Shown here in pieces: positions 17,101 to 31,155 of a DNA stretch of 64,000 nucleotides. The position numbers were made by a program, and so were the translations under genes. The notes under the pieces were generated by a model. That model was given only the letters and a program-made list of their open reading frames with translations. It ran no database searches and had not been told where the DNA came from. Source of the stretch: Enoplosus armatus (Eukaryota > Chordata > Actinopteri > Centrarchiformes > Enoplosidae); NCBI RefSeq assembly GCF_043641665.1, contig NC_092183.1:18273501-18337500 (forward strand), written 5' to 3'. Numbering within the stretch: position 1 is the stretch's first letter; each line of letters opens with the position of its first letter.

Positions 17101-20100
17101 AAGCCCTTAAATGCAAATCTTCCAAAAAGTTTAAGCAATTAAGTTTGTGTTTCCTAGATGTCTTCTTTCTCTTTTTTCCTCCCGGGTAAAGATAGTTTTT
17201 CTTCTTTTTAGCGTGACATCCATGCCTCCATGTTTTTAGTAACTGTCCACTTATTACATAACATGTATGGCATGTGACATAACCAACTGCTGATAACAAC
17301 AAGTTACATGGTCAAAGTTGTCAATAAGGATATATTCAAGAAAAAAAAGATATTTTAAGCCTTTAAAAGAAGAAAGTAAAGTGGCTGAAACAATACGCAG
17401 GTCTGTGTGGTGAACTGAAATATTGACTTTTTAGGAGACAGATAATCTGAACGTCTGTGGGAGATTGTAATTTTTGTGATTTTGGACTATATATAAATAG
17501 AATTGGTTTGACTTGACTAAGTATGTGTAGTACTGTGTCAAACTGACCAAGGCAAAACAGAATAACTGTGATCCACCTGCATAATATGTAAATGTCTAAA
17601 GTAATAACAGTCGATAAAATCAGCATTATCTTATCCTACTCGCTGCAAGAATTCAACACAGAGAAAAAAAATTATGTCAATCTAGAAACCAATCTCATCA
17701 CGAGTGTATCTTGGACTTTGTTTTAACTGTTTCACTGCTTAAAATACAATTTCATCAAGCATATTCCCCAGTGTTGAATTGTCTAATGTTTGTTTTGGTT
17801 GTGGATGCCTGATCAGAAGGGATTACGGAGCACAACACAGTGAAAAACTGCTGACCATCTCTGTGATAACAGATTCTCTCAGAGTTTGCAGAGATGACCC
17901 TGAGATCACTGTCCCAATGGGGAAACTGTCAAAGCAAAGGCCATTTCAATCTCTATCTGTAGAACCTTTCTCATATATTAATACATATTTTTAAATCTCT
18001 AAAATTCACAGCAAATCAACTGAATTTGGCTTAATACCACATTCATTAATACCAGATGTATGCATGTGTGCTGTTGGAGACTGGAGAGATGGCAATATGT
18101 AGCACTCAGTGGTTCAGCACCCGTTATGTCTTCATTGGAAATGAAGTTAGATTGAACTTTGACAAGTCCCTTATCCATTTATTTTGATTTTTCTGATTGA
18201 ATTTCCTTTTATCATCAGATTATGTGGGTACACACCATCAGTTCAAATTAACTCCATCAATTCCGCACAGGTCCTGTCAATGCAGTAATTAGTCAGCAGT
18301 GCTGATTATTACAGATGCTCAGATGTGGTACATATTTTGTAGAAAGCTGACACTGCATTGAGACACCACTTTCTGTAGATGAAAATAGAGTTGCTTGTTC
18401 CCCAGAGTGACCGGAACAGATATCCTTACCACTGTCATCCTACCTCCTGGCACAACAGACTGCATTCATCACATGTACAACAAACTTCTGGTGGATTGTA
18501 GTGCCACACTAATGAGTAGTCAGCGGAGTCCTTGGAGACCACTGAGCAGCAGTAACAACAGCAAAATGGATATGATGGCACTACCACAGCACCTGGCTTC
18601 ATCATTTCCACGTGTGACTAGGCTGGTTTAGAAAATCTGCTGTCGGGTAGTCATCTCTCTGCATAACGATGGGTCAGGTAGTTGTTAACAAGAATATATT
18701 CTGCATACTTTTTAAGTTTCTATCAAGATAAATACCAGTGCAATTGTAAACAAAAAAAAAAGAAAATTACAAAATGCTTCTATATGAGATTTATCATTTG
18801 ATGACAATGGCAATAAGATAGTTTCAGTTCAAATCTAAACCAATCAAAATCTATCTTTATTATATTTGTAGTTTTCAATGCAGCTCTGCTTGATGCCCCA
18901 CGCACACTCCTAAACATATGTATATAGTGCTAATTGGTTGAAAAAGTATATTTTTAGCAAACCTACAAGGTTGGTAACCATTACTATGGATTTACTATGG
19001 AGCTATTTATCCAGAAAACCTCTGAGTTGAGTTACTCTGACATGAAATTGATCAGTTTTTAATCTCTTTTTACTGTAGTATGCAGTTGGACAGGCTGAAC
19101 CCTTTAAGATTTAGTCATGTGTTTGTTTGTTTTTTTATTTCTGTAGGTTTTAATTGTACTCTCAATAAATCACTGGTTTTGTTGTGGTTTCTTTCAGCAA
19201 CTGACATAATGAGGAAAAGTCCTCTGGCACAAAGGGAGTGATGCATGTGAAGTTTCTTGCGGCGACAACAGCTTGATTTGACAGTTAGAAATAACGATGA
19301 TAATCAACAGAAAATCCAATGAAACACGTTTTAATCACCTCATCATAATTTCTGGTATTATTAACTGTAATGTAGGCTAAGTACTCACATTATTGTACTT
19401 CCCAACACTCATTATACATACAGCTTGTTAACGTAAAAGAACCCATTGTAAAAATGTTACTTAGTAGTTGTGGCAACCATTTTCTTTTCCCATTAACTAT
19501 AAAGACATTTTGTTCTGTATTGGCTGAGCTGGCTGTGACTCCAATGTTCAAATGATCAATAAACATAAACTATTCATATGGCAGTTTGATGCTGTCATGA
19601 TAATCTGAAAGATGCATGTACATTTCACCTGCACTGTCTTTCACTGAACCTTCATTGCGTACGTGCAGATCGGAGTTCCAACAAGTGGAGGCTCAGTCAA
19701 AGCCTACTTAATGCTTGGCTGAGGGAAAAAGGTTGACAAACATAAGACAAATGATCAGTCACTGTAAAATGAGATGGATGGTGTGAATTGAAGCAGGCAT
19801 TAAGGGGGTTGTCATACGCATCAGCAATGTTTCCTGCGCCTGACATCTCATCTCTGGTCTCCAAAATAACACGCAGGTTTCTGGCAGGCGAAGCCCTCCA
19901 GATTGAAATAACAAACTGAGCAGCAGTAGGAGGATAATGCTTTCTCCTTCTTGGAGCTCTTGAGAAACCCTTTATATGCCATCGCACATTTTCACAGCAG
20001 ATTACCGTAAAGTGGAAAAATTACTGTTTTCCCATCTTGACATGCCACTTCATGAAAGCGGTTTAAAGAATGATACTGATACTTTTATTACAAAACGGAT

Positions 20101-23100
20101 CTCATTTGCATTGCTTTTGACTAGCCTTCTCAGAAATAATAACATTGTGCCAACCAAGCTGAGCTCTGGGATACATGACGACATGGCAAAAAGGTCAGAT
20201 GGGGCCAAGAACGTGAGCAGGCAGATGATCAGACAAAGCTCCAGGTTAGTTATTAGAAGGAAAAGGTAAAATCACTGTAATACCAAAACTGTCTGTTGTA
20301 AACATCCATCACAGTTTATAGACTGACTTCCTGGTACAACTTGGACTTACAGTACTTGACATACAGTTTCCCTGTGAAATGATGGATTATTGCAAACATT
20401 TAGAGTTTTACCTTCAATTAAAGTGGTTTAGATTCGCTGACTAAACCTGTGTGATCAGCTGATGGTACAATGTTTCTTGTCCCGTCTGACTTTGTCATGG
20501 CGATGTTCCCAGAGCTCAGCAATTACTTTGCTGACTACAATGTTACCATAACTGATAGAAATGATGAACAGAACCAATGTTGTAATAAACTGAAATAATG
20601 CTTTAAATCCCATCAGTGAGAAACAAACTGCAGTAAGTGGCCATTCACAAAGCTGTCATTTTAAACCGACCTCGAGCTAGACGTCTTATCATCGTGTCTA
20701 AACACAAGCAATTGACTGTGTTCAAATAACGATAACTTGGTGTTTGTTATTGTGGGTATTGTGGGAAACCAATTACCTCAACGCTTGGCTCCACTGTGTG
20801 AACCCGAGTCTCTGGAAGTCAGTGTTTGTCTTCACGTTTTCAAGCCATTTTCATCAGCAGGACAGATAAGCTCGATCCAGAGGAAACGTGGAAGAATATT
20901 CACTGACTTTTATTTAAAAAAAGGGGGTAGAAATAACTGGGATTTTGTGTCTGTCTCTGTTGACCCAATTCAATAAATCATTGTCTACAACTATTACCTA
21001 CTGTTTGATGGAGGGGATGTGTTTGTTTCCTTTAGAAATCAACAGACTTCATCAAACACATGGAAGCAATATCCTTGTGTTTTTCCTTTGCTGCGGTGGG
21101 TTATTAATCACAGTACCAGATGGGTGGGTAAAGTGGTGACAATTTGAAATAACCGCTCTTCCAATAGATCACTGGTTGTGGGCAGCATCAGGCTGGGAAA
21201 GGATTGATGAAGTATGAGATTGGGCCGAGTGTCCTGAGCAAGCCGAGTCACCACAGAAGTGGAAGCACCAGAAAGTTTACTTCACCTCAAAAGACATTTC
21301 ATCCCACTCCATCTGCTGGCCTCTGACCTGAGGGATCAACAAAGCACATCATCACATCATTAATGTTACTTGCCAGGCTCAAACCAAAAATTGGCTGCCT
21401 TCAGTTGCTGACAGCATGAAGTACGTGGTCAGCCTTACGTTTTCCAGAGCAACCCTGCATTGACAGCAGTCACCTATACAGTGACCTATTCAGTGTCCCC
21501 AGAATGCCATTTCCCAATCTAATCAGGAATGTCTAATGTGTCCTATTACATTGCCAATTATCATGAGGGAAGAGACTGGGACTGGGAGCTGCACGGTGGC
21601 AGCGTGCCAATATGACACTGCTGATAACAGCTCTGTGGGGAAGTCACATCCACTAATGTAGTAATGTAGTCCCAAGGAGCTCTCAGCTTCTCTCCAGATA
21701 TTTGATCAGACTAGAAAAACCTACCATTACAGGTCTGTCCGAAGGTGCAATACACGTCTGATTCATTACATTAACAATACACCCCTTAAATGGCTCTTTA
21801 GTGTATTTCTTATGAAAATTGAGATTGTTTTTTTCAGAGCTGTAAAGAAGATGGGAATTATGGTGTGGTGAGGACCACTGCAATTTGTAACTAGATAGAC
21901 AGACGGAGCTTCGATGCTAACTGAGAGCCAGAGAGATGTCAGAGAGAAGCGTATGCCTCAGCTGGAGTCTTAAACACAAACACAGCAGTCTGCAAATATC
22001 TGTAATGGTTTAATAGTCAATTCTGATATTATGAAAGTGAAGCAAAGATTATCTGTGACAGCACAGCTGCTTGCACAGCTAGAGTTGTGCAAGGCTTAAT
22101 GCTCCTATTATGGCACAGGCTAAAAATACAAAAATGTGATCTTTTTTTTTCCCCCTGTGAATTTCTTTCTAATTAGGTAAGGGTATCATGAAGTAATGCA
22201 TTCCTATTAAGAACTCAGTATGAACCAAGGGACACAAAATAAATATATGTGCAAAAATATGTGTAATAAGGAAGATCCTGTTTCAGAGTCAAATTGGCAA
22301 GGATACATCAGGAGAGTGGTCAGTATCCAGCAAGTTATTTCGGAAGCAATCATTTGATAGCAATATGTTGTTGCATTTACTCTGCTGCACAATTAAGAAA
22401 TCTGTTTTAACTTAACTAATAAGTTTGACAAACACAACTCACGGTTTTTCTGAGCTTTCAACTGTATCACACATCAGAGAATGCAGTGTGCTTAGTTGTC
22501 ATTCGAGATGGATCAGTTGACGTGTGAGCTCAGTAGTCATGATTTAATTTCTTTTGGCACTTCTTGGAAAAAGCTAAGTGGACCTTTACTTTTTTCCCCA
22601 AAACTATTTAACAGGCCTTTTCCCCGGCAGACATTTTGACTTGTCATAGCAGGAAAAGCACAGGTGTTAGTAATAACATTAACAATGGCCCCGTTCTGTA
22701 CAAGTGTCTCAGTGAGTCATGACAGTGTGACCGTGATGCGGTGTGCAAAATGGGATTGGATTTCAGTCATCATTTATGTAATTATTTATTACATTTATTT
22801 ATTTTCTACTGTAAGGTGTAAAAATGTCTTCTCTCTGAAAATGGCCTATTCCAATCATTTCATTATATCATCCTCAAAAAGTCATACTGCCATTTCTTAC
22901 AATACCTGTTACTGAAAAGTAATCACATTACTGTCATTTCCTGTCCCATATCCTTTGAGAGCATGAACGAGCAATACAAGACGGGTTGAGGTCTTTTGAT
23001 TCATTTAGCATCTGTCTCTCAGCCCTCAGTGCTGGTGTAGTAAGTAAGAAAGCTTGAACTGGATTCAACTGTGGCTGCACTGTGGCAGGGGTTGACCCAG

Positions 23101-26100
23101 GGGATGACCATGTGGAGACCAGTGTGAGGGCCTGAGAACAAGACTGGAATGTCAATGTACCAATACACAAGCAACTGTAAACTGCAGTGCTGGGCCTAAA
23201 ATAAACCCCAGAGGCACTTTAAATAAATATATAGGTTTATGCAGCTATCTCTTGTTTTCCTATGTAGAACATACCTTGTGTCTCAAGGGAACTTGTCTTT
23301 GAAGAATATAATTGCACTGAGGATTCCCATTGGTCTGAGCAAAGTTCCCACAAACTCCCATTGGCCATGGCTCTCTGTGGGTGTTGTGTGTGTGTGAGAT
23401 TAATCATGCTGGCGTAAAGAAACCCAGACATTTCCAAGTTCACAATGGTCTCAACCCCTCACCCCCACAATCCCCACCCCAAGTCCTCATTTCCCGTTGT
23501 CTCCTCCAGTAAAAACAGCCTGTGTTATCTCCTGGATTGCTGATAATGCTAGTCGCGCAAATGCAACAGTGTTTGTTCAGCCATTATGGACTAAATGCAC
23601 CAGAAAAGCCTCTCTACTTTGCAGCCACTATCGGGAGTGAAACTTATTACACAAGTCTGGAAACAGATCTGTTCCCCTAGAAATCCACCCAGGCCAGCTG
23701 TGGTGAGGCTACCCCTTGCACTGCGACCAGAGCTTCTTAATCACCAGCATCAGAGTTTCATCATAGTTTTGAAGTTGCGTAATTCATCTACTGATAAGCA
23801 TGCAGCTTCGTGGTATGCCATGATGTCCAATCAGTGCACAGTTTCACTTATGCTGACTCATTTCTGTTTCTTCAAACTGGAAAACAAACAGGCTGCAGGT
23901 GGACGGGAGGTTTAGGCCACAAGGTGAAAGGTGAAATGCAGGTTTATCTGATCTGGAATGAAAGCCTAAAGCAATCTGATCATCTGATGTAATGTGTCTG
24001 GATTTACAAACGGCGCCTGACTAAAGCGGCATACCATCCCACAGACCCAGGTCACTCCCTAAAGAGATGATGTAGAGAGGGCAAACACAATGCCGTGTTC
24101 TCAGACCACACACTAACAGCTGTTTTTTTTACAGCGGATACTCTGTCGCCTGATCAAAGACTTGTTATTCCTGCTCACTTAGACATGGAGGATAGAATGT
24201 CTCCTTTTACTTACTTCAGTTCACGTTAATATGTTATTAGATAACCTGACATCATCTAAGAAATTTGTGCAATACAAGGCCTTGAGTCACCTTTTGTCAA
24301 TCCTCATAATGTATACATTATGTCCTGTCAAAGCATTCAGTCTGGCGATGAGATTCCCAGGCTGAACAGACTGCAAACCTCATCACTCATCTAAACTACA
24401 TAAAACAAGTCAAACTCTTCCCTTTAATGCAGCTTTCATGCAAGTGAAATACTTTCTTTCTTTCTTTTTGGTGGTTGGAAGGCTTTAGGGTCAAAGCGTG
24501 GTCAGTTGCAATCGTGCCATCTGGGCTCTACCTGCTTTAGGAACCACAGATGGAGGTGGAGTTTACACAGCACACACGGCGACACCATTCATTCAACACG
24601 CCGACATGCAGCACTGGAAATTTCCTTTGTGCCGTGATCACATCGAGGGTTAAAAAAAGCTCAGTGGGGAAACTTGATTCACTGTGGTTCTGGAAATTGT
24701 CAGTGACAAGCCTGAGAGTGTGCACCTGTTAGGAATTAACACATAGTTTGATACACTGCATAGCGTAGTGTCAACTACTATACAGCAGCAGCATTTCTTC
24801 ACATTATGTGATATTCAGTAAACAACTAAAAAGAACATTATATTTAGCTCTGTTAAAATCATGGAGCATATTTCTTAATCAATATGATTTTTGTACTTTT
24901 TTCAATCCACATGTAGAGCAGCTCTGTTTTCTGACATGTGATAAGATGGAGATGGAGACAGTCTGCAATCTACAGTGAGATTAAAAGTGTGCTGAAGAAT
25001 GTGAAAAATGCAGGTGTCATCAGGCTGTGAGCCGCCTCTTCTGCTCCAGCCGAGGTCAGAAGCAGCACCTTTGAGCTGACATTTCAGACATTATATACCT
25101 GGTGCTGCAGCGCTAATGTAGACTGGAACCATGCTATCTTACACATTCAGACAATACAACATAAACTACCTGTTAGAAATAATACAAAAACACCAAACAG
25201 GATTCTGTGGTAACACTCAGTAACTACCTCTCAAGCATCAAATTACTACCTGGGCCTGCCCTCCTGGCTTCAGGGATCCATCATGGTGGAGGAGGAGCAG
25301 GGGAATGCTGGAGACAACCAAACAGGCAGCAACCCAGGAAACTCTAACTCAAGAAGGAAGCAGATTTCACTCTCAGATAAACGAGGAATTCAATTAGAAG
25401 ACACTCTGAGAGACATCAGAAAAGAGTAAGAAAGCAAACAGCAGAGAGAGACAGGAAAGGCAAGAAATTAAATAACGCATGTGTTTGTGTGTAAAATCTA
25501 CCTTACAAATACAGTATAAAACAGTTTTACATAACAACAATTTTGACTTTACGGCTATAGATGACTAGTTCATTGGTCTCAACACTGGAAGAGACTGAAA
25601 TAGACTGAGGTAACTCTAATCCAATCCAATTCTGAGACTCTGCCTCACGAAAGAAAAACTCTGTGGGTTTCCCATGGCTCACTGTAGATGCCTGTATTAA
25701 GTCTCTCCATGCAAGAAGAAGAGTGGGTGTTCAAAAAATGCATGGGAAATCACTGACGCATGTTTAATGAACTTTTTATTTCTCCAGCTGAACTCTTCCA
25801 GTGCACTCTCACAAAAACATTAGCACACAGGCTTTATCATCCACTCTATTAAGGCTAAGTGGGTCACGACAATAGACAGGACAATCTGATAACTTAACTT
25901 AACTTGATTTAGACTACAGAACTCTTGGCAGTATGTGCACCTCTGTCTCTTGGTGGGAAGGTCCTCTGTGCAAAATCACACAATTTCAAGATAAGTGACT
26001 GATCTTAACCTCCCCCTGTGTGTCCACATTTCTGGTTCTTTGCTTGGAAAAGTGGCTATAATTTCAACACAGCATGGAAAAATGGTCTATCAACAAATAT

Positions 26101-27259
26101 TTCACTTCAGCTGCTCGCATCCTTCATTTAGCAGCCTCTACAGACATGTCTCACATGGCACACTGTGGGGAAAGCATCATTACAAAATGGTTTGTGCAGT
26201 TGGCTTTTGCACATCAGACACGTACACATACAAAGACGTGCAAGACTTTGTGCAAAGACACACGCGAGCAGATTGCATAAAATAATGGACAAAACTTCTG
26301 TGCATGGATGCGCAGGGGACCATGGTCGATCACTCAGCGGATCAGATGAATGATCAGATCAGCATAGATGAACCAGCATACCCGGAAAGTGGAATAGCAA
26401 TGAATTTAATCTCAGGATCCAGGTAGCTTCACTTGAACGTTAGGTAGTTGTTCAGACACTTTTCACAGTTTCACAGTTCTAACACTAATTATGTTAATGG
26501 CACCTGGGTCTGTCCTTCAAAGGCCATTCCACAACCGAAACAATTTTCTCATGGCATGCAACAAAAACAACAACAGCAGTTGTCCTCAAATCACGAGAAT
26601 GGGAAACCACTGGAGGCGTAAACATTCTTTCTTCAATCCAATATGTGTAGCACAAGAGCAATAGATCATTTCAATATGATACTGCCGACAGAGCTGATAA
26701 GCATGAGATACATACTGTGAAGGCAATTGCTTCCATACCTCAGCAAACAACTCCCCCTTGGCTATTAAGTGTCCATTTGGCTTGGCTCTGCTATTTAGTG
26801 CCATTAAAAGAAGTTTAAAAGGGGACATTTCTTCTGGTAACTCCAGGTCTAATCTGCCAACATCAGGCTGCAGCAGCAACAGGAAGTGGAGATTTCTGCA
26901 GCTGACAGAGTTAAGGACAGGGAAACACACTCATAAGGGATTAAAGTGGATGGTCAAGGGTGTTGGTTGGGTGAAAACGGCTCTAGTGAGAGAGACTCAT
27001 ATCTGCCTGTATGACAATACAACATGGGCCAGAAAGGCAGAACTTCCAACAGCATGCTGCATCAGCAAGCATCAACATCCTATTTAAGTTGTGGCTCATG
27101 CAGAGCTGCTTTCAAGTCTTTTGGAACAAATGAAGTCTGAAGATACCAACATAGCCAATAATAATTATACGTCTTCATAAGCATATTACAAGTCAGGATG
27201 CCAAGTCTTTAAAGCTGTTATTATTTCTTTTAATATTAATGGATCAAATGACTATGTGT
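11168..27259. other. Gene-poor interval downstream of the msmb-like pair
   Basis: I see no run of codons with splice sites or recognisable homology on either strand in about 16 kb. Reading frames are short and scattered. Simple sequence includes (GA)n at 11864-11885, an A-run at 14883-14898 and a T-run near 16840. An AATAAA at about 11628 could serve copy 2. The interval is likely intergenic DNA, possibly with regulatory elements that only alignment could show. Confidence 0.5.
13530..13645 (+). repeat. Retrotransposon-like 3' tail ending in TTGAA pentamers
   Basis: A GCTTTGGCAACACTG segment is followed by CACTAAAGCTTTTTGAA and then TTGAA units to 13643. This resembles the 3' end of teleost non-LTR elements, which carry an AATAAAGC-like motif just before a TTGAA tail. 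No coding part is present. Confidence 0.4.
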
Positions 27260-27520
27260 ATGTGAACGGGGTCGCACCAAGTCAACAAACCCCCAAAAGT
27301 CCCTCTGCTTTTTAGGCTTATTGTTTTGGTTTTGTGGTCCAAAATTGTACTGTTTCGGTTCAGTCTCAATTATCTCATCAGCATCATTTCCAGAAAAACC
27401 CACTGAACGCTACCTGCCCATCACCTAACAGCAGACAGACTTAGTTAGTGACTAACTTGGGAGAGCCAGATATTTACCTCAGGAGTTAGAGGAGACCAAA
27501 ACAGAACTTAAAGGAGAGAG
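27260..27520 (-). repeat. Dispersed repeat, family X, copy 1 (reverse)
   Basis: Read on the minus strand it contains TTTTGGTCTCC, AACTCCTGAGG, ATATCTGGCTCT, a GTGGGTTTTTCTG motif and GACTGAACC. The same motif order occurs in copies at 29995-30370 and 39465-39740. No coding capacity is seen. Confidence 0.5.
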
Positions 27521-28936
27521 AAAATTCGATTTACATTCATCAGGTGGCCAAAAACACAATGTTGCTCGTTATCTGCTGACTGTGTAGAAAAATAACAGCT
27601 GAGTTCGCTATAACAACATAAAAGGTGGTAAGTGTTGTGTTTACAGCTTGTTTCTGTTGCCCCCAAATGTCCAAAAAGCAGTTGGAGCAGATTTAAGGCA
27701 TTCATGCTCAACATTAAAATAAAACAGTTTTAACATAGCTGAGTCTTTACAATAAAAAATGCTAGACCTGCATGGTGTTGTTTTATTTATTTTTACGGTC
27801 AAAACTTCACAGAGCAGTCAAGTCCAAATTAAGGCTCATATTACGTCCTCATTTGCGTGACAGACGTCTCACTGAAGTCCGAGTCTCACATCCAGAGCTC
27901 TGGCCACATTTATCAAATGGCTCGGGGTTGTCATTTCCAAAGAATGAAGACTGCTGCTTGGTGTAGATTTTGAGAGATCAGATTTCTATCTCTGCTTCAC
28001 CCAGTATCATACATTAATATCTGATCTGTCTCTCGACAGCCACAGAGAAACACGCAGTGGGTTGCTGAGGTAGTCCTGTCCACCTGATCACATTGTCATT
28101 TAGCCTGTTGCTGATAAGATGGTAATTACTGGAGCAATCAAAGTCTCTATGACACGAAATTCAATTAGAAATCTGTCCTACTGTCCAAAAATGTAATTAA
28201 CTCTGTGTTATCGCAGTTTAATTTCCCATTTCTCTACCCTTTGGCTGACCTTGTTGACACTGCTTGCATCCAACCAGCTTGATTAACCGGAAATAAGGTG
28301 GCAACATGAACTGCACGAACACTTTGTCTTGTAAATCTATGCAGCAAATTTTGAAAGAGAAAGAAGGTGGATATCTGCATAAATAAAATTAAGAATCTGC
28401 CTGACACACAATATCCTCTGGTTTTAGTGAGGTGTCTAATGGCAGAAAGCAAAGGTTGAGCATTTTATGCCAGTTTCACTAAAAAAGGCATTTACTGCAT
28501 TCTGGCAAGGCAGTATCTCTAATGACTTCGGGATAACAAGGCATGTTCCTCCAGCCGTGTTGTTTTTTTCCCCACATAATGAGGATTGGTTTCCCCGAGA
28601 TGTCCTGTTTGCATTTTTTGGGCTGGTACTCGCCTGGCCTTGCCGCAAAGGAAGAACCAACACAGGGGCCGGTTGTTCTATTTTAAAAGTCAGAGGAACA
28701 TGTCTAAGCTCGTTGACTGCCTACATATACCATTAGCAATGCGAGCAATGTTCCAAAGCAAAAGGAAGCTGGTTGAAGAGATCCTATCGCAGGGCGTGCT
28801 CTCATGTTTTCATGCCTCTGCTGTCTCAGTATCAAGCCTAAAAACTCTCCTACCTATCTTCTCCTTCAAGCTTATCCCTCCTACATCTACGCATTCTGAC
28901 ATTCATGTTGATCTCGCTGCCCGCTCTTTTGCTCTG

Positions 28937-28955
28937 CCCCCCCCCCCCCCCCCCC
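28937..28955. repeat. Poly(C) tract, 19 bases
   Basis: An uninterrupted run of 19 cytosines followed by GCCC. Such tracts are prone to length error in sequencing. Confidence 0.9.
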
Positions 28956-29994
28956 GCCCAGTGCAATTCAAGCATAAACTGGCCAGTCAGGATTCTTATG
29001 AACATACAGGTAAACAGGCCATGTTGCATTAGAAAGCAGCCTTAAGGTGTGCCTTTCTAATCTTAGTCTGACTGGCACTGAGGAGGTGAGCATGTCAAGG
29101 GACTTGCGTGCAGCACAGGAATTTAGGAACAAAGGAAGGCAGATGCCGCCTTCCCCCCACTGGCCTCTTGTCCCTTTATCTCTTAAGCCCCTTGGGATCG
29201 CCAACAGAGCAATTTGAGATACTGTCATGAAGCTTTCCCAAAGTAATAACACAGACCATGATTTTGTTTTAAAAAGAATAAACCAGGAAAATAAAGTCAT
29301 ACTACTACAGCATGTTGTTCTCCTCAATGAGGGATCATTCAGTAGTAGATTACACAACCCAGTTCCCCTTCCTCGACATTTCCTTTTCTCAGCTTTATCT
29401 TCAATCAGCATGTTAAGCCTTATTACAATATGCTTTACATGGCGCCAGGGGCTGAGCCCTCTAACAAAGTCTGAAAGATGCAGTCACACTGGGCACCAAT
29501 GGATATTTGCTTCACCCCTCACTCACTTTCATAGAAAATTACATTAACAGTGAGTAAAAATCTCAGGATCAACTATTTTATTAAATTGAACACAGGTAGA
29601 GCTCATTTTGAATCTGCCCTGCCAGCCAGATGGGTTGACCACTGAAAGACAAAGTGGCAAGGCTCTAAACATTTTACATGACAACACAACGCTGAAATGA
29701 TCAATGAGCAGTAAAAGATGATAAAGCAAAGGCTTGAAGTCAGACTGAAGGGCTGCAAAACAAAGCCGAACATCATAAGCGTGATTCTTCTTGATCAACA
29801 GGACCACGAAGCAGGAAAAATAAGGTGAGCAATGCAGATTAGTTGGCCACTTTTGGTAATAACAATATGTTAAACCTGGAAAAAAGCAAAACTGACATAT
29901 AATCATGTTAGCAAACAGTTGCCTATTTACACATCCAGCAGATATGGAGCAACGTCCATTTGGAGACGTGTTTTTGGCCATCTGGTAAATATAA

Positions 29995-30370
29995 GGCTCA
30001 TATTCATTCTCTTTTCAGCTTTGTTTTGGTCTCCACCAACTCCTGAGAAAGATATCTGGCTCTTTTGCTGCTAAATGCTCCACTATGTTCACCAGCTGGT
30101 CGCTACATTTGTCGATCTGCAGTTTGGTGCTCTGCAGTTTGTCTACAGTGGGTTTTTAATGTTTTTCTGCTGAAAACAGCTGCATCTGAAACCCATACTG
30201 ATGAGAGTAGTGAGGCTGAACCCAAACAGTAAAGTTGCGAGCCAGAAAAACAAAACAATGCGCTGAAAGATGCTAAAACGCTCCATGGAGTGGAACTGCA
30301 GAGTCAGGTGATAATTCTCTGTGTTCATCAGCAAGCTCTTTCACAAGTAGTCATATGAGCCAATGTTAAA
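29995..30370 (+). repeat. Dispersed repeat, family X, copy 2
   Basis: It shares TTTTGGTCTCCACC, AACTCCTGAGAAAG, ATATCTGGCTCTTTTGC, GTGGGTTTTT and GCTGAAAACAGCTGC with the other two copies. This is the most complete of the three. Confidence 0.5.
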
Positions 30371-30824
30371 ATATTGATTATAGCTGCTTTAATACTTCTC
30401 AGTGTTTCATTTATCTGTCCTTGTCTCAACAGCTTGAGATTTCCAGGTGTTTCCCCACCCCAACAAGCTCTTCTCCTGCAACTGACACAGGTACAGCCAG
30501 AAAGAGTCAAGTAAGGAGCCAAAATCTGGAAAAGGCTTTTTTTCCACAGATAAAACTGTTAAATAGGACAGTGGCTTAAATGACCAGTAACCTGATAGCA
30601 GAAAACCTCACAGTAACAGCTAGTCAGAGCTAGTCAGTGTCCTGGTTGAACACTTTTTTAAAGGTGAAGTTTTGTTACCAACCATCACTATGCAATGCTT
30701 AATATATGTGTGTTTGAGAGAGAATTTCTAAAGAGACACCATGAAAGTGATTCAGTATAAACTACATTTACCGTATATCAATGATGAAAGATGATTTACT
30801 ATTTACATATTTTCAAAACTCAAC

Positions 30825-31155
30825 AAAAACAAAGACGTTCCATGCAAACAATGAGGATTAATGATTTGTTATTAGAAACTTGGGCATGCCATTGTTGCTT
30901 TGAGATTTTTTGGTATGTTAGCATCAGCAAGCTTGGTTGCACTCCCTCCACATGTCTAAGCCACAGGCTCCTGCAGGTCAGTTTTACAGGGTTATGACCT
31001 TAAAGAAGGTATACAGAGACAGACAAACAAATGGCAGTTGAAGATTTTCTGAATGACCTTCCACTCAAATCCTTGCTGATGCCCTGGATGCATGCCCAAG
31101 TTTCTAATAACAAATCACTAATCCTCATTGTTTGCATGGAACGTCTTTGTTTTTT
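30825..31155. repeat. Near-perfect 65-bp inverted repeat with a 200-bp spacer
   Basis: The left arm is 30825-30889 and the right arm 31090-31155. The right arm is the reverse complement of the left with one substitution (ATTAATG versus ATTAGTG) and one A-run length difference. Both arms hold GACGTTCCATGCAAACAATG and TTATTAGAAACTTGGGCATG. A further matched pair, GCATCAGCAAG and CTTGCTGATGC, lies inside the spacer. Confidence 0.9.

Noticed and set aside
28586..29032. 148-codon plus-strand frame with a proline run
   Set aside because: The proline run comes from the poly(C) tract at 28937-28955. There are no splice signals or homology.
29544..29981. 145-codon minus-strand frame, and the 147-codon frame at 28968-29411
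   Set aside because: Low-complexity composition without recognisable domain, in AT-rich intergenic DNA. Chance open frames of this length are expected in 30 kb.
30825..31155. Inverted repeat as a microRNA precursor
   Set aside because: The 200-base spacer is much longer than in animal microRNA hairpins.
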